Assembly: GCF_004016515.1 (NCBI RefSeq)
Contig: NZ_SACT01000005.1
Coordinates: 1-64,000 of the forward strand
Origin: Rubrivivax albus
GTDB lineage: Bacteria > Pseudomonadota > Gammaproteobacteria > Burkholderiales > Burkholderiaceae_C
Reading direction: 5' to 3'
Length of the DNA: 64,000 bases
The notes under the pieces were generated by a model, which ran no database searches, was not told where the DNA came from, and was given only the letters and a program-made list of their open reading frames with translations. A program made the position numbers and the translations under genes. Position 1 is the first letter of the stretch. Each line of letters opens with the position of its first letter. Below are positions 49,698 to 59,849 of this stretch, piece by piece.

Positions 49698-49949
49698 TCA
49701 GCCTCCCGTCACCGGCGGGAAGAACGCCACCTCGGCGCCATCCGTCACCGGCGTGGTCTCCGGCACCATGGCCTGATTCAGCGCGCAGCGCACGGGGCGG
49801 TTGCCGGCCAGCAGTTCGGCGTGGCGGCCGCCGCGGGCCACCAGGGCCGCGCGCACGTCGGCCACGGTGGCGCCGTCGGTGATCTCCAGCGCTTCGCTGG
49901 CGCCGAGCGCCTCGCGCAGCGCGGCGAAATAGCGGATCGTCAGCTTCAT
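49698..49949 (-). CDS. moaD: Molybdopterin synthase sulfur-carrier subunit MoaD
   Basis: An 83-residue ubiquitin-like protein. It starts MKLTIRYFAALREALG, has the beta-grasp pattern, and ends in the essential FFPPVTGG, the diglycine that is thiocarboxylated by MoeB. The ATG at 49949 overlaps the moeA stop by 4 bp (ATGA), which fixes the start. It pairs with MoaE, encoded just downstream. A long alternative frame from the opposite side of moeA is spurious. Confidence 0.93.
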   Translation of the reverse strand: MKLTIRYFAALREALGASEALEITDGATVADVRAALVARGGRHAELLAGNRPVRCALNQAMVPETTPVTDGAEVAFFPPVTGG

Positions 49950-51184
49950 CGGTTCACCAGCGCGTCCAGCGGCAGGAAGCGCACGAGGTCGCCGCGCGCG
50001 ATCGACTGCCCGGCCGGCGTGTCCACCAGGCCGTCGGCCCACACCGTGCTGGTCAGCACGCCGGAGCTCTGGTTGGGGAACAGGTCCAGCCCGCCATCGG
50101 CATTGAGCTTCACGCGCAGGAACTCGCGCCGGCGGTCGGGCTTGGGCCAGTCGAAATCGGCGCGCAGCAGTTGTGCCGACGGGCCGGCCGCATCCATGCC
50201 CTGGAGTGTGCGCAGCACCGGTGCCACGGCCAGCAGGAAGGTCACGAAGCTGGACACCGGGTTGCCGGGCAGGCCCATGAAGATCGCCTGACCCTGCCCC
50301 GATCGCACCGTGCCGAAGGCCAGCGGCTTGCCCGGCTTCATCGCGATCTGCCACAGGTCCAGCGTGCCTTCGGCCATCACGGCCGGACGCAGGTGGTCTT
50401 CCTCGCCCACCGACACGCCGCCGCTGGTGAGGATCAGGTCGTTGCCATCGGCCGCGCGCTTGAGCGCATCGCGCGTGGCCTCCAGCTTGTCCGGCACGAT
50501 ACCCAGGTCGGTCACCTCGCAGCCCGCGGCCTGCAGCAGGCCGCGCAGCGTGAAGCGGTTGGAGTTGTAGATGGCGCCCGGCTTCAGCGGCTGGCCGGGC
50601 ATCACCAGTTCGTCGCCAGTCGAGAACACGGCCACGCGCGGGCGGCGCCAGACGGTCAGCTCCGCCGCGCCGACCGAGGCGGCCAGGCCCAGGGCCTGCG
50701 GCGTCAGGCGCGTGCCGGCGGTCAGCACCACGGCGTCGTGCATCACGTCCTCGCCGCGGCGGCGGATCCACTGGCCGCTCTGCGGCACGGTGTTCACGCG
50801 CACGGCGCCGTCCAGCGCCTCGCACTGCTCCTGCATCACCACGGCATCGGCGCCCGGCGGCACCTGTGCGCCGGTGAAGATGCGCGCCGCGGTGCCCGGC
50901 TGCAGCGGCTGGCCCACCACACCGGCGGGAATGCGCTGGCTCACGGGCAGCACCGTGCCCTCGGCCGGCACGTCGGCCGCGCGCATCGCATAGCCGTCCA
51001 TCGAGGTGTTGTCGGCCGGCGGCACGTCCAGGCCGCTGCGCACCTCGGCGGCCAGCACGCGGCCCAGCGCGTCGAAGGTGCCGACGGTCTCGGTGCGGTC
51101 GATCCGGTGCGCGGCGGCGCCGGCCACGAGGCGTTGCAGCGCCTCGTCCAGGCTCATCAAGGGGGGACGCTTGGGCTCAGTCAC
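49946..51184 (-). CDS. moeA: Molybdopterin molybdenumtransferase MoeA
   Basis: A 412-residue protein. It has the N-terminal SLDEALQRLVAGA, then RVLAAEVRSGLDVPPADNTSMDGYAMRAADVP, the GTAARIFTGAQVPPGADAVVMQE motif, DELVMPGQPLKPGAIYNSNRF, and the MoaB/MogA-like core SGGVSVGEEDHLRPAV. It inserts molybdate into adenylylated molybdopterin. It starts at GTG 51184, in an 8-bp GTGACTGA overlap with thrC, so threonine and molybdenum-cofactor genes are translationally coupled, an arrangement found in related betaproteobacteria as far as I recall. ATGA overlap with moaD follows. Confidence 0.95.
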   Translation of the reverse strand: MTEPKRPPLMSLDEALQRLVAGAAAHRIDRTETVGTFDALGRVLAAEVRSGLDVPPADNTSMDGYAMRAADVPAEGTVLPVSQRIPAGVVGQPLQPGTAARIFTGAQVPPGADAVVMQEQCEALDGAVRVNTVPQSGQWIRRRGEDVMHDAVVLTAGTRLTPQALGLAASVGAAELTVWRRPRVAVFSTGDELVMPGQPLKPGAIYNSNRFTLRGLLQAAGCEVTDLGIVPDKLEATRDALKRAADGNDLILTSGGVSVGEEDHLRPAVMAEGTLDLWQIAMKPGKPLAFGTVRSGQGQAIFMGLPGNPVSSFVTFLLAVAPVLRTLQGMDAAGPSAQLLRADFDWPKPDRRREFLRVKLNADGGLDLFPNQSSGVLTSTVWADGLVDTPAGQSIARGDLVRFLPLDALVNR

Positions 51185-52598
51185 AGTGCGATTCGATGTA
51201 CGCCTTCACACGGTCAGTATCGGCCGGCAGCACCGTGAAGCGCTTGGGCAGCGCCTCGATGCCCTCCAGGCCGGCGGGGCGTTCCGGCTCGCGGCCCAGG
51301 GCCTCGCGGATGGTCTCGGCGAACTTGGCCGGCAGCGCGGTCTCGAGCACGAGCATCGGCACGCCGGCATCCAGGTGTTCGCGCGCCACCTTCAAGCCGT
51401 CGGCGGTGTGGGTGTCGATCATCGTGCCGCAGCGCTGCCAGGCGTCGCGGATGGTGGCCAGGCGGTCAGCGTGCGTGCTGCGGCCGGAGACGAAGCCGAA
51501 GCCGGCCACGCGGGCGAACTCGTCGGCCGTCAGCGTGAAGCCGCCCTCCTTGGCGATCGCATCGGCGAACAGCGCCTTCGTGCGGCCACCGTCGCGCCCG
51601 AGCAGGTCGAACACGAAGCGCTCGAAGTTGCTGGCCTTGCTGATGTCCATCGACGGGCTGGAGGTCTCGTGCGTCTCGGCCGTGCCGCGCACGCGGTAGG
51701 TGCCAGTGCGGAAGAACTCGTCGAGCACGTCGTTCTCGTTGGTGGCCACCACCAGGCGGTGGATGGGCACCCCCATCATGCGCGCCACGTGGCCAGCGCA
51801 GACGTTGCCGAAGTTGCCGGACGGCACCGCGAAGCTCACCCGCTCTGGCGTGGCCTGGACGCGACCGGAGGTCGCTTGGAAATACCCGGCGAAGTAATAC
51901 ACCACCTGCGCCAGCAGCCGCGCCCAGTTGATGGAGTTGACGGTGCCGATCTTCCAGCGGCGCTTGAAATCCAGGTGATTGCTGACGGCCTTGACGATGT
52001 CCTGGCAGTCGTCGAACACGCCCTCGATGCTGAGGTTGTGGATGTTGGCGTCCTGGAGGCTGAACATCTGCGCCTGCTGGAACGCGCTCATGCGGCCCTT
52101 GGGGCTGAGCATGAAGACGCGCACGCCGCGCTTGCCGCGCATGGCGTACTCGGCCGCGCTGCCGGTGTCGCCGCTGGTGGCGCCCAGGATGTTGAGCTCC
52201 TCGCCGCGGCGCGCCAGTTCGTACTCGAACAGGTTCCCGAGCAGTTGCATGGCCATGTCCTTGAAGGCCAGCGTGGGGCCGTTGGACAGGGCCTCGATGT
52301 GGATGCCGTCCTCCACCCGGCGCAGCGGCACGATGGCGTCGGTGCCGAAGACCTCGCGGGTGTAGGTCCTGTGCACCAGCGCCTTCAGGTCGGCCGCGGG
52401 GATGTCGTCGATGTACAGGCTCAGGATCTCGAACGCCAGGTCGGCATACGACAGGCGACGCCAGCGCGTGAGCGTGGTCTCGTCCACCTGCGGGTAGTGC
52501 GTGGGCAGGTACAGGCCGCCGTCGGGCGCCAGGCCCTCGAGCAGGATGTCGGAGAAGCCGCGCGGCGTCGTGTCGCCTCGTGTGCTGAGGTACTTCAC
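51177..52598 (-). CDS. thrC: Threonine synthase
   Basis: A 473-residue PLP enzyme of the longer (class II) type. It begins KYLSTRGDTTPRGFSDILLEGLAPDGGLY. ALSNGPTLAFKDMAMQLLGNLFEYEL contains the PLP lysine (in AFKDMA, near residue 113). ILGATSGDTGSAAEYAMRG and FAVPSGNFGNVCAG are the cofactor and phosphate-binding segments. It converts O-phosphohomoserine to threonine. The GTG start at 52598 is preceded by GGAGG five bases upstream; this site lies inside a hairpin. It is downstream of hom and upstream of moeA, with an 8-bp overlap. Confidence 0.95.
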   Translation of the reverse strand: MKYLSTRGDTTPRGFSDILLEGLAPDGGLYLPTHYPQVDETTLTRWRRLSYADLAFEILSLYIDDIPAADLKALVHRTYTREVFGTDAIVPLRRVEDGIHIEALSNGPTLAFKDMAMQLLGNLFEYELARRGEELNILGATSGDTGSAAEYAMRGKRGVRVFMLSPKGRMSAFQQAQMFSLQDANIHNLSIEGVFDDCQDIVKAVSNHLDFKRRWKIGTVNSINWARLLAQVVYYFAGYFQATSGRVQATPERVSFAVPSGNFGNVCAGHVARMMGVPIHRLVVATNENDVLDEFFRTGTYRVRGTAETHETSSPSMDISKASNFERFVFDLLGRDGGRTKALFADAIAKEGGFTLTADEFARVAGFGFVSGRSTHADRLATIRDAWQRCGTMIDTHTADGLKVAREHLDAGVPMLVLETALPAKFAETIREALGREPERPAGLEGIEALPKRFTVLPADTDRVKAYIESHCD

Positions 52599-52600
52599 AT

Positions 52601-52674
52601 CGACCTCCGCCGGGCCGCCCCAAGGAGGTCGATCGCCCCCACGGGGGGCAGCGAGCGCGAGCGAGCGTGGGGGC
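52601..52674 (-). promoter_or_regulatory. Structured thrC leader with Shine-Dalgarno-sequestering hairpin
   Basis: The 76 bp between hom and thrC hold two nested structures. CGACCTCC (52601-52608) is complementary to GGAGGTCG (52624-52631). On the mRNA the 3' arm is the thrC Shine-Dalgarno, so folding would hide it. Upstream, GCCCCCACG (52635-52643) pairs perfectly with CGTGGGGGC (52666-52674). A GCGAGCGCGAGCGAGCG-type low-complexity loop lies between. I recall similar C/G-run elements scattered between genes in Burkholderiales. It could set the level of thrC relative to hom. Confidence 0.45.
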
Positions 52675-53981
<1,307 letters not shown>

Positions 53982-53985
<4 letters not shown>

Positions 53986-55208
53986 GCGGAGTGCCGTTTG
54001 CGGTAGTGGCCCAGGAAACGCTCGATGCGGTTGAGCGCATCGTCGAGGTCGTCCATGTTGGGCAGGAAGACGAGGCGGAAGTGGTCCGGCGTGGGCCAGT
54101 TGAAGCCGGTGCCCTGCACGATCAGCACCTTCTCGTCGGCCAGCAGCTCGTAGGCGAAGTCCTGGTCGTCGGCGATCGGGTAGAGCTTCGGGTCCAACCG
54201 GGGGAACATGTACAGCGCCGCCTTGGGCTTGACGACGCTGACGCCGGGCATCGCACTCAGGCGTTCATAGGCCAGGTCGCGCTGCTTGCACAGGCGTCCG
54301 GTGGGCGCGACCAGGTCGTTGATGCTCTGGTAGCCGCCCAGCGCCGTCTGGATGGCCAGCTGCCCCGGTGTGTTGGCGCACAGGCGCATCGAGGCCAGCA
54401 TGTTCAGGCCCTCGATGTAGTCGCCGGCATGGCGCTTGTCGCCCGAGACCACCATCCAGCCCGCGCGGTAGCCGCAGGAGCGGTAGTTCTTGCTCAGGCC
54501 GTTGAAGGTGACCGTGAGCACGTCGTCCGACAGTGCGGCCAGGCTGGTGTGGCGATTCCCGTCGAACAGCGTCTTGTCGTAGATCTCGTCGGCGAAGACG
54601 ATGAGCTGGTGCTGGCGCGCCAGTTCGACGATGTCGCGCAGCAGATCATCCGGATACAGCGCCCCGGTGGGGTTGTTCGGGTTGATGACGACGATGCCCT
54701 TCGTGCGCTCGGTGATCTTCGAGCGGATGTCGTCCAGGTCCGGCACCCAGCCGGCGCCCTCGTCGCACAGGTAGTGGCGCGGCGTGCCGCCGGAGAGCGA
54801 CACGGCGGCCGTCCACAGCGGGTAGTCGGGCGCCGGCACCAGGATCTCGTCGCCGTCGTCGAGCAGCGCGTTGAGCGCCATCACGATCAGCTCCGACGCG
54901 CCGTTGCCCAGGTAGACATCGTCCACCGTGACGCCGGCGATGCCCTTTTCCTGCGTGTAGTGCACCACCGACTTGCGCGGCGCGAACAGGCCCTTGCTGT
55001 CGGTGTAGCCGGCCGCCGCCGGCAGGTTGCGGATGATGTCCTGGACGATCTCTTCCGGCGGCTCGAGCCCGAACACGGCCAGGTTGCCGATGTTGAGCTT
55101 GATGATCTTGTGGCCTTCTTCCTCCATCTGCCGGGCCTTGTCGAGCACCGGGCCGCGGATGTCGTAGCAGACGTTGGCCAGCTTGCTGGACTTGGCAATG
55201 GGCTTCAT
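53982..55208 (-). CDS. alaA: Alanine transaminase (AlaA-like class I aminotransferase)
   Basis: A 408-residue class I/II aminotransferase very like E. coli AlaA. It starts MKPIAKSSKLANVCYDIRGP and has YTDSKGLFAPRKSVV, GNGASELIVMALNALLDDGDE, VINPNNPTGALYPDDLL, ADEIYDKTLFDG, and the PLP lysine in TFNGLSKNYRSCGYRAGWM (about residue 240). It makes alanine from pyruvate and glutamate. ATG 55208 is chosen because the AlaA-like sequence begins there. It overlaps hom by 4 bp and is the first gene of the alaA-hom-thrC-moeA-moaD-moaE run; upstream is the divergent Mth938-like gene, 39 bp away. Confidence 0.92.
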
Positions 55209-55247
55209 GAAGCGGGGAAGACGCGACGAAACTAGAATTATCGCCGC

Positions 55248-55634
55248 ATGAAGTTCCAGCCCGACACACTGCCCGGCGTCAACGTGTTGACCCGCCATGA
55301 ACCTGGGCAGGTGTGGGTCGGCGCCACACCGTACACGCACAGCGTGCTGGTGCCCCACCGCGGCGATGTGCTGCACTGGGACGCTGCGCGGTTCGAGGAC
55401 CTGGGGCCCGCGAGTTTCGACGCGCTGATTGCGCTGGCCCCGGAGGTCGTGCTGTTCGGCAGCGGCGCACGACTGCGTTTCCCGCAGCCGGCGTGGCTGC
55501 GCGGTCTGATCGAGCGCCGCATCGGCGTCGAGACCATGGACACCGCGGCAGCGTGCCGCACCTACAACGTGCTCGCGGCCGAGGGCCGTGCCGTGGCCGC
55601 GGCGCTGCTGCTGGCCCCGGAGCCGCGGGCGTGA
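55248..55634 (+). CDS. Mth938-like domain protein (DUF498/NDUFAF3 family)
   Basis: A 128-residue protein with the compact Mth938 fold pattern: NVLTRHEPGQVWVG, then SVLVPHRGDVLHWD, LIALAPEVVLFGSGARLRFP and IGVETMDTAAACRTYNVLAAEGRAVAAALLL. The final T-x-x-A-x-x-T-Y-N-x-L-x-x-E-G-R is the family signature. A mitochondrial relative, NDUFAF3, helps assemble complex I; the bacterial role is not settled. It is divergent from alaA and 81 bp before bcp. Confidence 0.85.
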   Translation: MKFQPDTLPGVNVLTRHEPGQVWVGATPYTHSVLVPHRGDVLHWDAARFEDLGPASFDALIALAPEVVLFGSGARLRFPQPAWLRGLIERRIGVETMDTAAACRTYNVLAAEGRAVAAALLLAPEPRA

Positions 55635-55715
55635 TGGGGAGGGTAGTGCCTGAACCGGGCCGCCCTGACACTGGATTTATAATCACCTGTTAGGCCGCAG
55701 CCGGCGAAGCACACC

Positions 55716-56195
55716 ATGACCATGACACCCGTCGTCAACAAAGCCCTCCCCGATTTCGAAGCGCAGGCCACCAATGGTGTGACGTTCACGCCGCACGCCT
55801 ACATCGGCAAGTCCGTGGTGCTGTACTTCTACCCCAAGGATGCCACGCCCGGTTGCACCACCGAAGCCATGCAGTTCCGCGACAAGCACAAGGAATTCGT
55901 CAAGGCCGGCGCGGTGATCTTCGGCGTCTCGCGCGACAACATGGCCAGCCACGACAAGTTCAAGGCCAACCTCGAACTGCCGTTCGAGCTGATCGCCGAC
56001 ACCGAGGAAAAGCTGTGCCACATGTTCGGCGTGGTCAAGAACAAGATCATGTACGGCAAGAAGGTCAAGGGCATTGAGCGCTCCACCTTCCTGATCGACG
56101 CCGAGGGCGTGATGCGTGCCGAATGGCGCGGCATCAAGGTGGCTGGCCACGTGGACGAGGTGCTGGCCGCCGTGAAGGCGCTGAAGGCCGGCTGA
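55716..56195 (+). CDS. bcp: Thioredoxin-dependent peroxiredoxin Bcp/PrxQ
   Basis: A 159-residue peroxiredoxin of the Bcp/PrxQ group. The peroxidatic Cys sits in YPKDATPGCTTEAMQFRD (about residue 47). The usual second Cys five residues later, present in E. coli Bcp, is absent here (the position reads A-M-Q), but another Cys in EEKLCHMFGVV may resolve. It reduces peroxides using thioredoxin. A TATAAT at 55677-55682 about 34 bp upstream is a plausible -10. A strong terminator follows the gene, so it is probably monocistronic. Confidence 0.92.
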   Translation: MTMTPVVNKALPDFEAQATNGVTFTPHAYIGKSVVLYFYPKDATPGCTTEAMQFRDKHKEFVKAGAVIFGVSRDNMASHDKFKANLELPFELIADTEEKLCHMFGVVKNKIMYGKKVKGIERSTFLIDAEGVMRAEWRGIKVAGHVDEVLAAVKALKAG

Positions 56196-56272
56196 CCCCG
56201 ACCGCGGGCCCAAGCGCCTGTGTATGATGGCCGCATGCCGCTGAGCACGCGCGCTGCACGCCCCCGACGAAC

Positions 56273-56305
56273 AAGCCGCACGGTCTCCCGTGCGGCTTTT
56301 TTGTT
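56273..56305 (+). terminator. Rho-independent terminator after bcp
   Basis: AAGCCGCACGG (56273-56283) and CCGTGCGGCTT (56288-56298) form a perfect 11-bp stem with a 4-nt TCTC loop, followed at once by a T-run (TTTTGTT). This is a textbook intrinsic terminator and lies 78 bp after the bcp stop. Confidence 0.93.
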
Positions 56306-56350
56306 CACACCCACCTGAACCCCCTGGCCTCGCCGGAGATCCTCGCCCCC

Positions 56351-58000
56351 ATGCCGCTTCCCAAGCCGCCGACCCGCAAGGCCGCCCTGCTGTCCGCCAC
56401 CGATTTCGAGAAGCAGGCCGCACCACGGGCCAAGGCCCGCAGCAGTGCCCGTAGCGTCTCACCCGCCGAGCCGGCATCGGCGCCGACGGAACTGCGTGCG
56501 GCCGTCACCGCGGCGCCGCCTGTCCTGGATCGCCCCGCACCGACCGCGGTGCGCGCTGCCCCTGCGCCGGCAACGGTAGCCAAGGCGACGCCGAAGCGGC
56601 AGCGCGGCACCGGGCCGGCCAAGCTGTTCGTGCTCGACACCAACGTGCTGATGCACGACCCGACCTGCCTGTTCCGCTTCGAGGAGCACGACGTCTTCCT
56701 GCCGATGATCACGCTGGAGGAACTCGACGGCCACAAGAAGGGCATGAGCGAGGTGGCGCGCAATGCACGCCAGGTCAGCCGTGAACTGGATGCCCTGGCC
56801 ACCGAGGGCAGCCTGGATCCGAAGGCCGGCATCCCGCTGGCCAAGACCGGGCAGAAGCAGGCCGGCGGCAAGCTGTTCTTCCAGACCACGCTGCTGGACG
56901 TGAAGCTGCCCGAGGGCCTGCCGCAGGGCAAGGCCGACAACCAGATCCTGGGCGTGGTCCAGAGCCTGCGCGAGCAGCAGCCGCAGCGCGAGGTGGTGCT
57001 GGTGTCCAAGGACATCAACATGCGCGTGAAGGCGCGTGCGCTGGGCTTGGCCGCCGAGGACTACTACAACGACAAGACGCTGGAGGACGGCGACCTGCTG
57101 TACACCGGCGTGCTGCCGCTGCCGGCGGACTTCTGGGAGCGCCACGGCAAGACGATGGAGAGCTGGCAGCAGGGCGGCCACACCTTCTACCGCATCAGCG
57201 GCCCGCTGGTGCCGGCACTGCTGGTCAACCAGTTCGTCTACCTCGAGACCCCGGGGGCGGCGCCGCTGTACGCCCGCGTGGCCGAGATCACCGGCAAGAC
57301 CGCGGTGCTGAAGACGCTGCGCGACCACACGCACGCCAAGAACGCCGTCTGGGGCGTGACGGCCCGCAACCGCGAACAGAACTTCGCCCTCAACCTGCTG
57401 ATGGACCCGGAGTGCGACTTCGTCACGCTCGCCGGCACCGCCGGCACCGGCAAGACCCTGATGACGCTGGCCGCCGGGCTGGCGCAGGTGCTCGACGAGC
57501 GCCGCTACAGCGAGATCATCGTCACCCGCGTGACGGTGCCGGTGGGCGAGGACATCGGCTTCCTGCCCGGCGACGAACAGGAGAAGATGGGCCCCTGGAT
57601 GGGCGCGCTGGACGACAACCTCGAGGTCCTGGCACGCACCGACGGCAGCGCCGGCGAATGGGGCCGTGCCGCCACCAACGACCTGGTCCGCGCCAAGATC
57701 AAGATCAAGAGCATGAACTTCATGCGCGGGCGCACCTTCCTGAACAAGTACGTGATCATCGACGAGGCGCAGAACCTGACGCCCAAGCAGATGAAGACGC
57801 TGATCACGCGCGCCGGCCCCGGCACCAAGATCATCTGCATGGGCAACCTGGCGCAGATCGACACGCCGTACCTCACCGAGGGCTCGAGCGGCATGACCTA
57901 TGCCGTGGACCGCTTCAAGGGCTGGCCCCACGGTGGGCACGTCACGCTGGCGCGCGGTGAACGCTCGCGGTTGGCGGACTACGCCAGCGACGTCCTCTAG
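56351..58000 (+). CDS. PhoH family ATPase with N-terminal PIN domain
   Basis: A 549-residue protein. A Pro/Ala-rich N-terminal 90 residues is followed by a PIN nuclease domain (about 95-250: KLFVLDTNVLMHDPTCLF with the first Asp, then ITLEELDGHKKG, and VVLVSKDINMRVKA...LAAEDYYND). The PhoH ATPase domain follows (about 340-545): AGTAGTGKTLMTLAAGLAQ is Walker A, YVIIDEAQNLTPKQMKTLITRAG is Walker B. PhoH2-type proteins unwind and cut RNA. The length and order match PhoH2. It starts after the bcp terminator and is likely its own transcript. Confidence 0.9.
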   Translation: MPLPKPPTRKAALLSATDFEKQAAPRAKARSSARSVSPAEPASAPTELRAAVTAAPPVLDRPAPTAVRAAPAPATVAKATPKRQRGTGPAKLFVLDTNVLMHDPTCLFRFEEHDVFLPMITLEELDGHKKGMSEVARNARQVSRELDALATEGSLDPKAGIPLAKTGQKQAGGKLFFQTTLLDVKLPEGLPQGKADNQILGVVQSLREQQPQREVVLVSKDINMRVKARALGLAAEDYYNDKTLEDGDLLYTGVLPLPADFWERHGKTMESWQQGGHTFYRISGPLVPALLVNQFVYLETPGAAPLYARVAEITGKTAVLKTLRDHTHAKNAVWGVTARNREQNFALNLLMDPECDFVTLAGTAGTGKTLMTLAAGLAQVLDERRYSEIIVTRVTVPVGEDIGFLPGDEQEKMGPWMGALDDNLEVLARTDGSAGEWGRAATNDLVRAKIKIKSMNFMRGRTFLNKYVIIDEAQNLTPKQMKTLITRAGPGTKIICMGNLAQIDTPYLTEGSSGMTYAVDRFKGWPHGGHVTLARGERSRLADYASDVL

Positions 58001-58066
58001 TGCCGTAGCGTCCAAACCGCTGAAGAAGAAAAGATCGCGGCCGCCGAACGGCCGCAGGGAGTCCGC

Positions 58067-59842
58067 ATGAACGAGTCTGCATGGCGCCGCCTCGGCGCGA
58101 TGGTCGCCTGCGCGTGGCTGGTGGCAGGCTGCGGTGGTGGTGGCGGTGGCGACACGCCACCGGCGGCCGACACGCGCCCGCCTCCGGCGGCGTCCCGCAC
58201 CGAGAGCTTCCCGACTGGTGACCTGCTGCCCACCGGCGGCCGCGAGTACCTGCCCTTCGCCCAGGTCGGCCGCTGGGTGTACGAACGACAGGCGGACTCC
58301 GGCACGCGCCTGGGCGACGCCGTGATCACGTCGACGCCAGGTGCAGCCGGGCGGTCGACGGTGACGGAGGTCGCCGACGGCACGACCACCACGACCGATT
58401 ACCGCTGGACGACCCGAGGCTGGGAGTTCGATGGCCAGCAGGCGCTGGACCTGCCACCGGCCACCGCCGAGGTGCTGAGCAGCCTGCTGCTGTACCCGGT
58501 GCGTTTCACGGCCACGTCCATGCCGGCCGTCCAGTCCCGCCGCGGCAGCCTCGGCGAGGACCTCGACGGTGACGGCGTCGACGACGGCGTCGATGTCTCG
58601 GTCGTGCAGTACGTCTTCGGCCAGGAGATGGTGGCCAGCCCGGGCGGTCCCGTGCTGGCCCTTCGCGTGCGCACGACGGTGACGCTGACCCTGCTGCCGT
58701 CCGACTACACGCGCTACGTCGATCTGACGATCGACTTCCAGCAGACCGAGTGGCTCGTCGAAGGCGTGGGCCCCGTGCGCATCGAGTCCACCTACAGCGC
58801 CAATGATGGCAGCGCCAGCGAGAGCGAGGTCTGGACACTGAGGTCCGTCACGGTCGATGGGGTCGACCCGTTCACGAGTGGGCGTTTCCCGGTCACCCGC
58901 GTGGTGCCGCTGCCGAACGAGGACGTCGTGGCCGACCGCGCCCGCGGTGTGTACTACGCGAGCGTGCCGGCCACCGATCCCACTCGCGGCAACCGGATCG
59001 CGACGATCGCCCCCGACACCGGTGAGGTGACGCTGTCGGCACCCGTGGGCTCCTCGCCCGGCGCGATGGCGCTTTCGGCGGACGGGCAATCGCTCTTCGT
59101 CGCGCTCGACGGCAGCGGCGAACTCCTGCAACTGCGCCTGCCGGGCATGACCGAGGTGGCACGCCACCGCCTGCCCGTGGTGCCGTTCTACGGCCAGTTG
59201 CTGGCCGAGTCGATCGCGCCGTCACCGATCGAGGCGGACACCGTGGCGATCTCGCTCATGCGACCGGGCATCTCGCCCAAACACGCGGGTGTGGTGCTGT
59301 TGCGCCAAGGTGAGCTCCAGCCACGGATGACGCAGGACCACACGGGCTCGAATCTGGTCGCCTTCGACGCCACCGGCACGCGCGTCTTCGGCTTCAACAA
59401 CGAGACCACGGAGTTCGGGCTGCGGCAGCTGGCCGTGCAGTCGGATGGCCTGGTGGAAGAGACCGTCGTGAACGCCGGCGGTGGCTTCTACATCAGCGCC
59501 CTGGACCGCATCGGCAACCTTCTGGTCTTCGGCAACCGTGCCCATGGCACGGACCTGTCGGCGCGAGGCACGCTCGCGGGGGCACGCTACTGCCGCGGGC
59601 TCTCCGCCACGCGCATCGCCTGCCTGAACGACGACTTCGGAACCACCCGTGCCGTGCTGGTCTTCGAGGCGGCCACGTTCACGCAGGTGGCAGCCCTGCC
59701 CTGGGCGGGCACGGAGCCGCTCGACCACGCGGTGCTCGAGCCCGGCACCACCGGCCAGGTGGCCCTGCGCGACGGGATCCAGCACCCGGCCCACCGCACG
59801 GCCCAGCGGCTGGTTCTGCTGAGCCAGGACGCCCTACCCTGA
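58067..59842 (+). CDS. Lipoprotein, beta-propeller-like, function unknown
   Basis: A 591-residue protein with a lipoprotein signal: hydrophobic ACAWLVAG then C22, followed by a Gly run and a Pro/Thr-rich linker. The N-terminal half has a beta-sandwich pattern (VGRWVYERQADSGTRLGDAVITS and similar strands). The second half (about 285-580) has WD-like or YVTN-like short repeats (TGEVTLSAPVGSSPGAMALSADGQSLFVALDGSGELLQL) that suggest a beta-propeller. No enzymatic motif is seen. It is probably an outer-membrane-anchored binding protein. Convergent with the DNA ligase gene, 7 bp apart. Confidence 0.65.
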   Translation: MNESAWRRLGAMVACAWLVAGCGGGGGGDTPPAADTRPPPAASRTESFPTGDLLPTGGREYLPFAQVGRWVYERQADSGTRLGDAVITSTPGAAGRSTVTEVADGTTTTTDYRWTTRGWEFDGQQALDLPPATAEVLSSLLLYPVRFTATSMPAVQSRRGSLGEDLDGDGVDDGVDVSVVQYVFGQEMVASPGGPVLALRVRTTVTLTLLPSDYTRYVDLTIDFQQTEWLVEGVGPVRIESTYSANDGSASESEVWTLRSVTVDGVDPFTSGRFPVTRVVPLPNEDVVADRARGVYYASVPATDPTRGNRIATIAPDTGEVTLSAPVGSSPGAMALSADGQSLFVALDGSGELLQLRLPGMTEVARHRLPVVPFYGQLLAESIAPSPIEADTVAISLMRPGISPKHAGVVLLRQGELQPRMTQDHTGSNLVAFDATGTRVFGFNNETTEFGLRQLAVQSDGLVEETVVNAGGGFYISALDRIGNLLVFGNRAHGTDLSARGTLAGARYCRGLSATRIACLNDDFGTTRAVLVFEAATFTQVAALPWAGTEPLDHAVLEPGTTGQVALRDGIQHPAHRTAQRLVLLSQDALP

Positions 59843-59849
59843 CCGGGCC

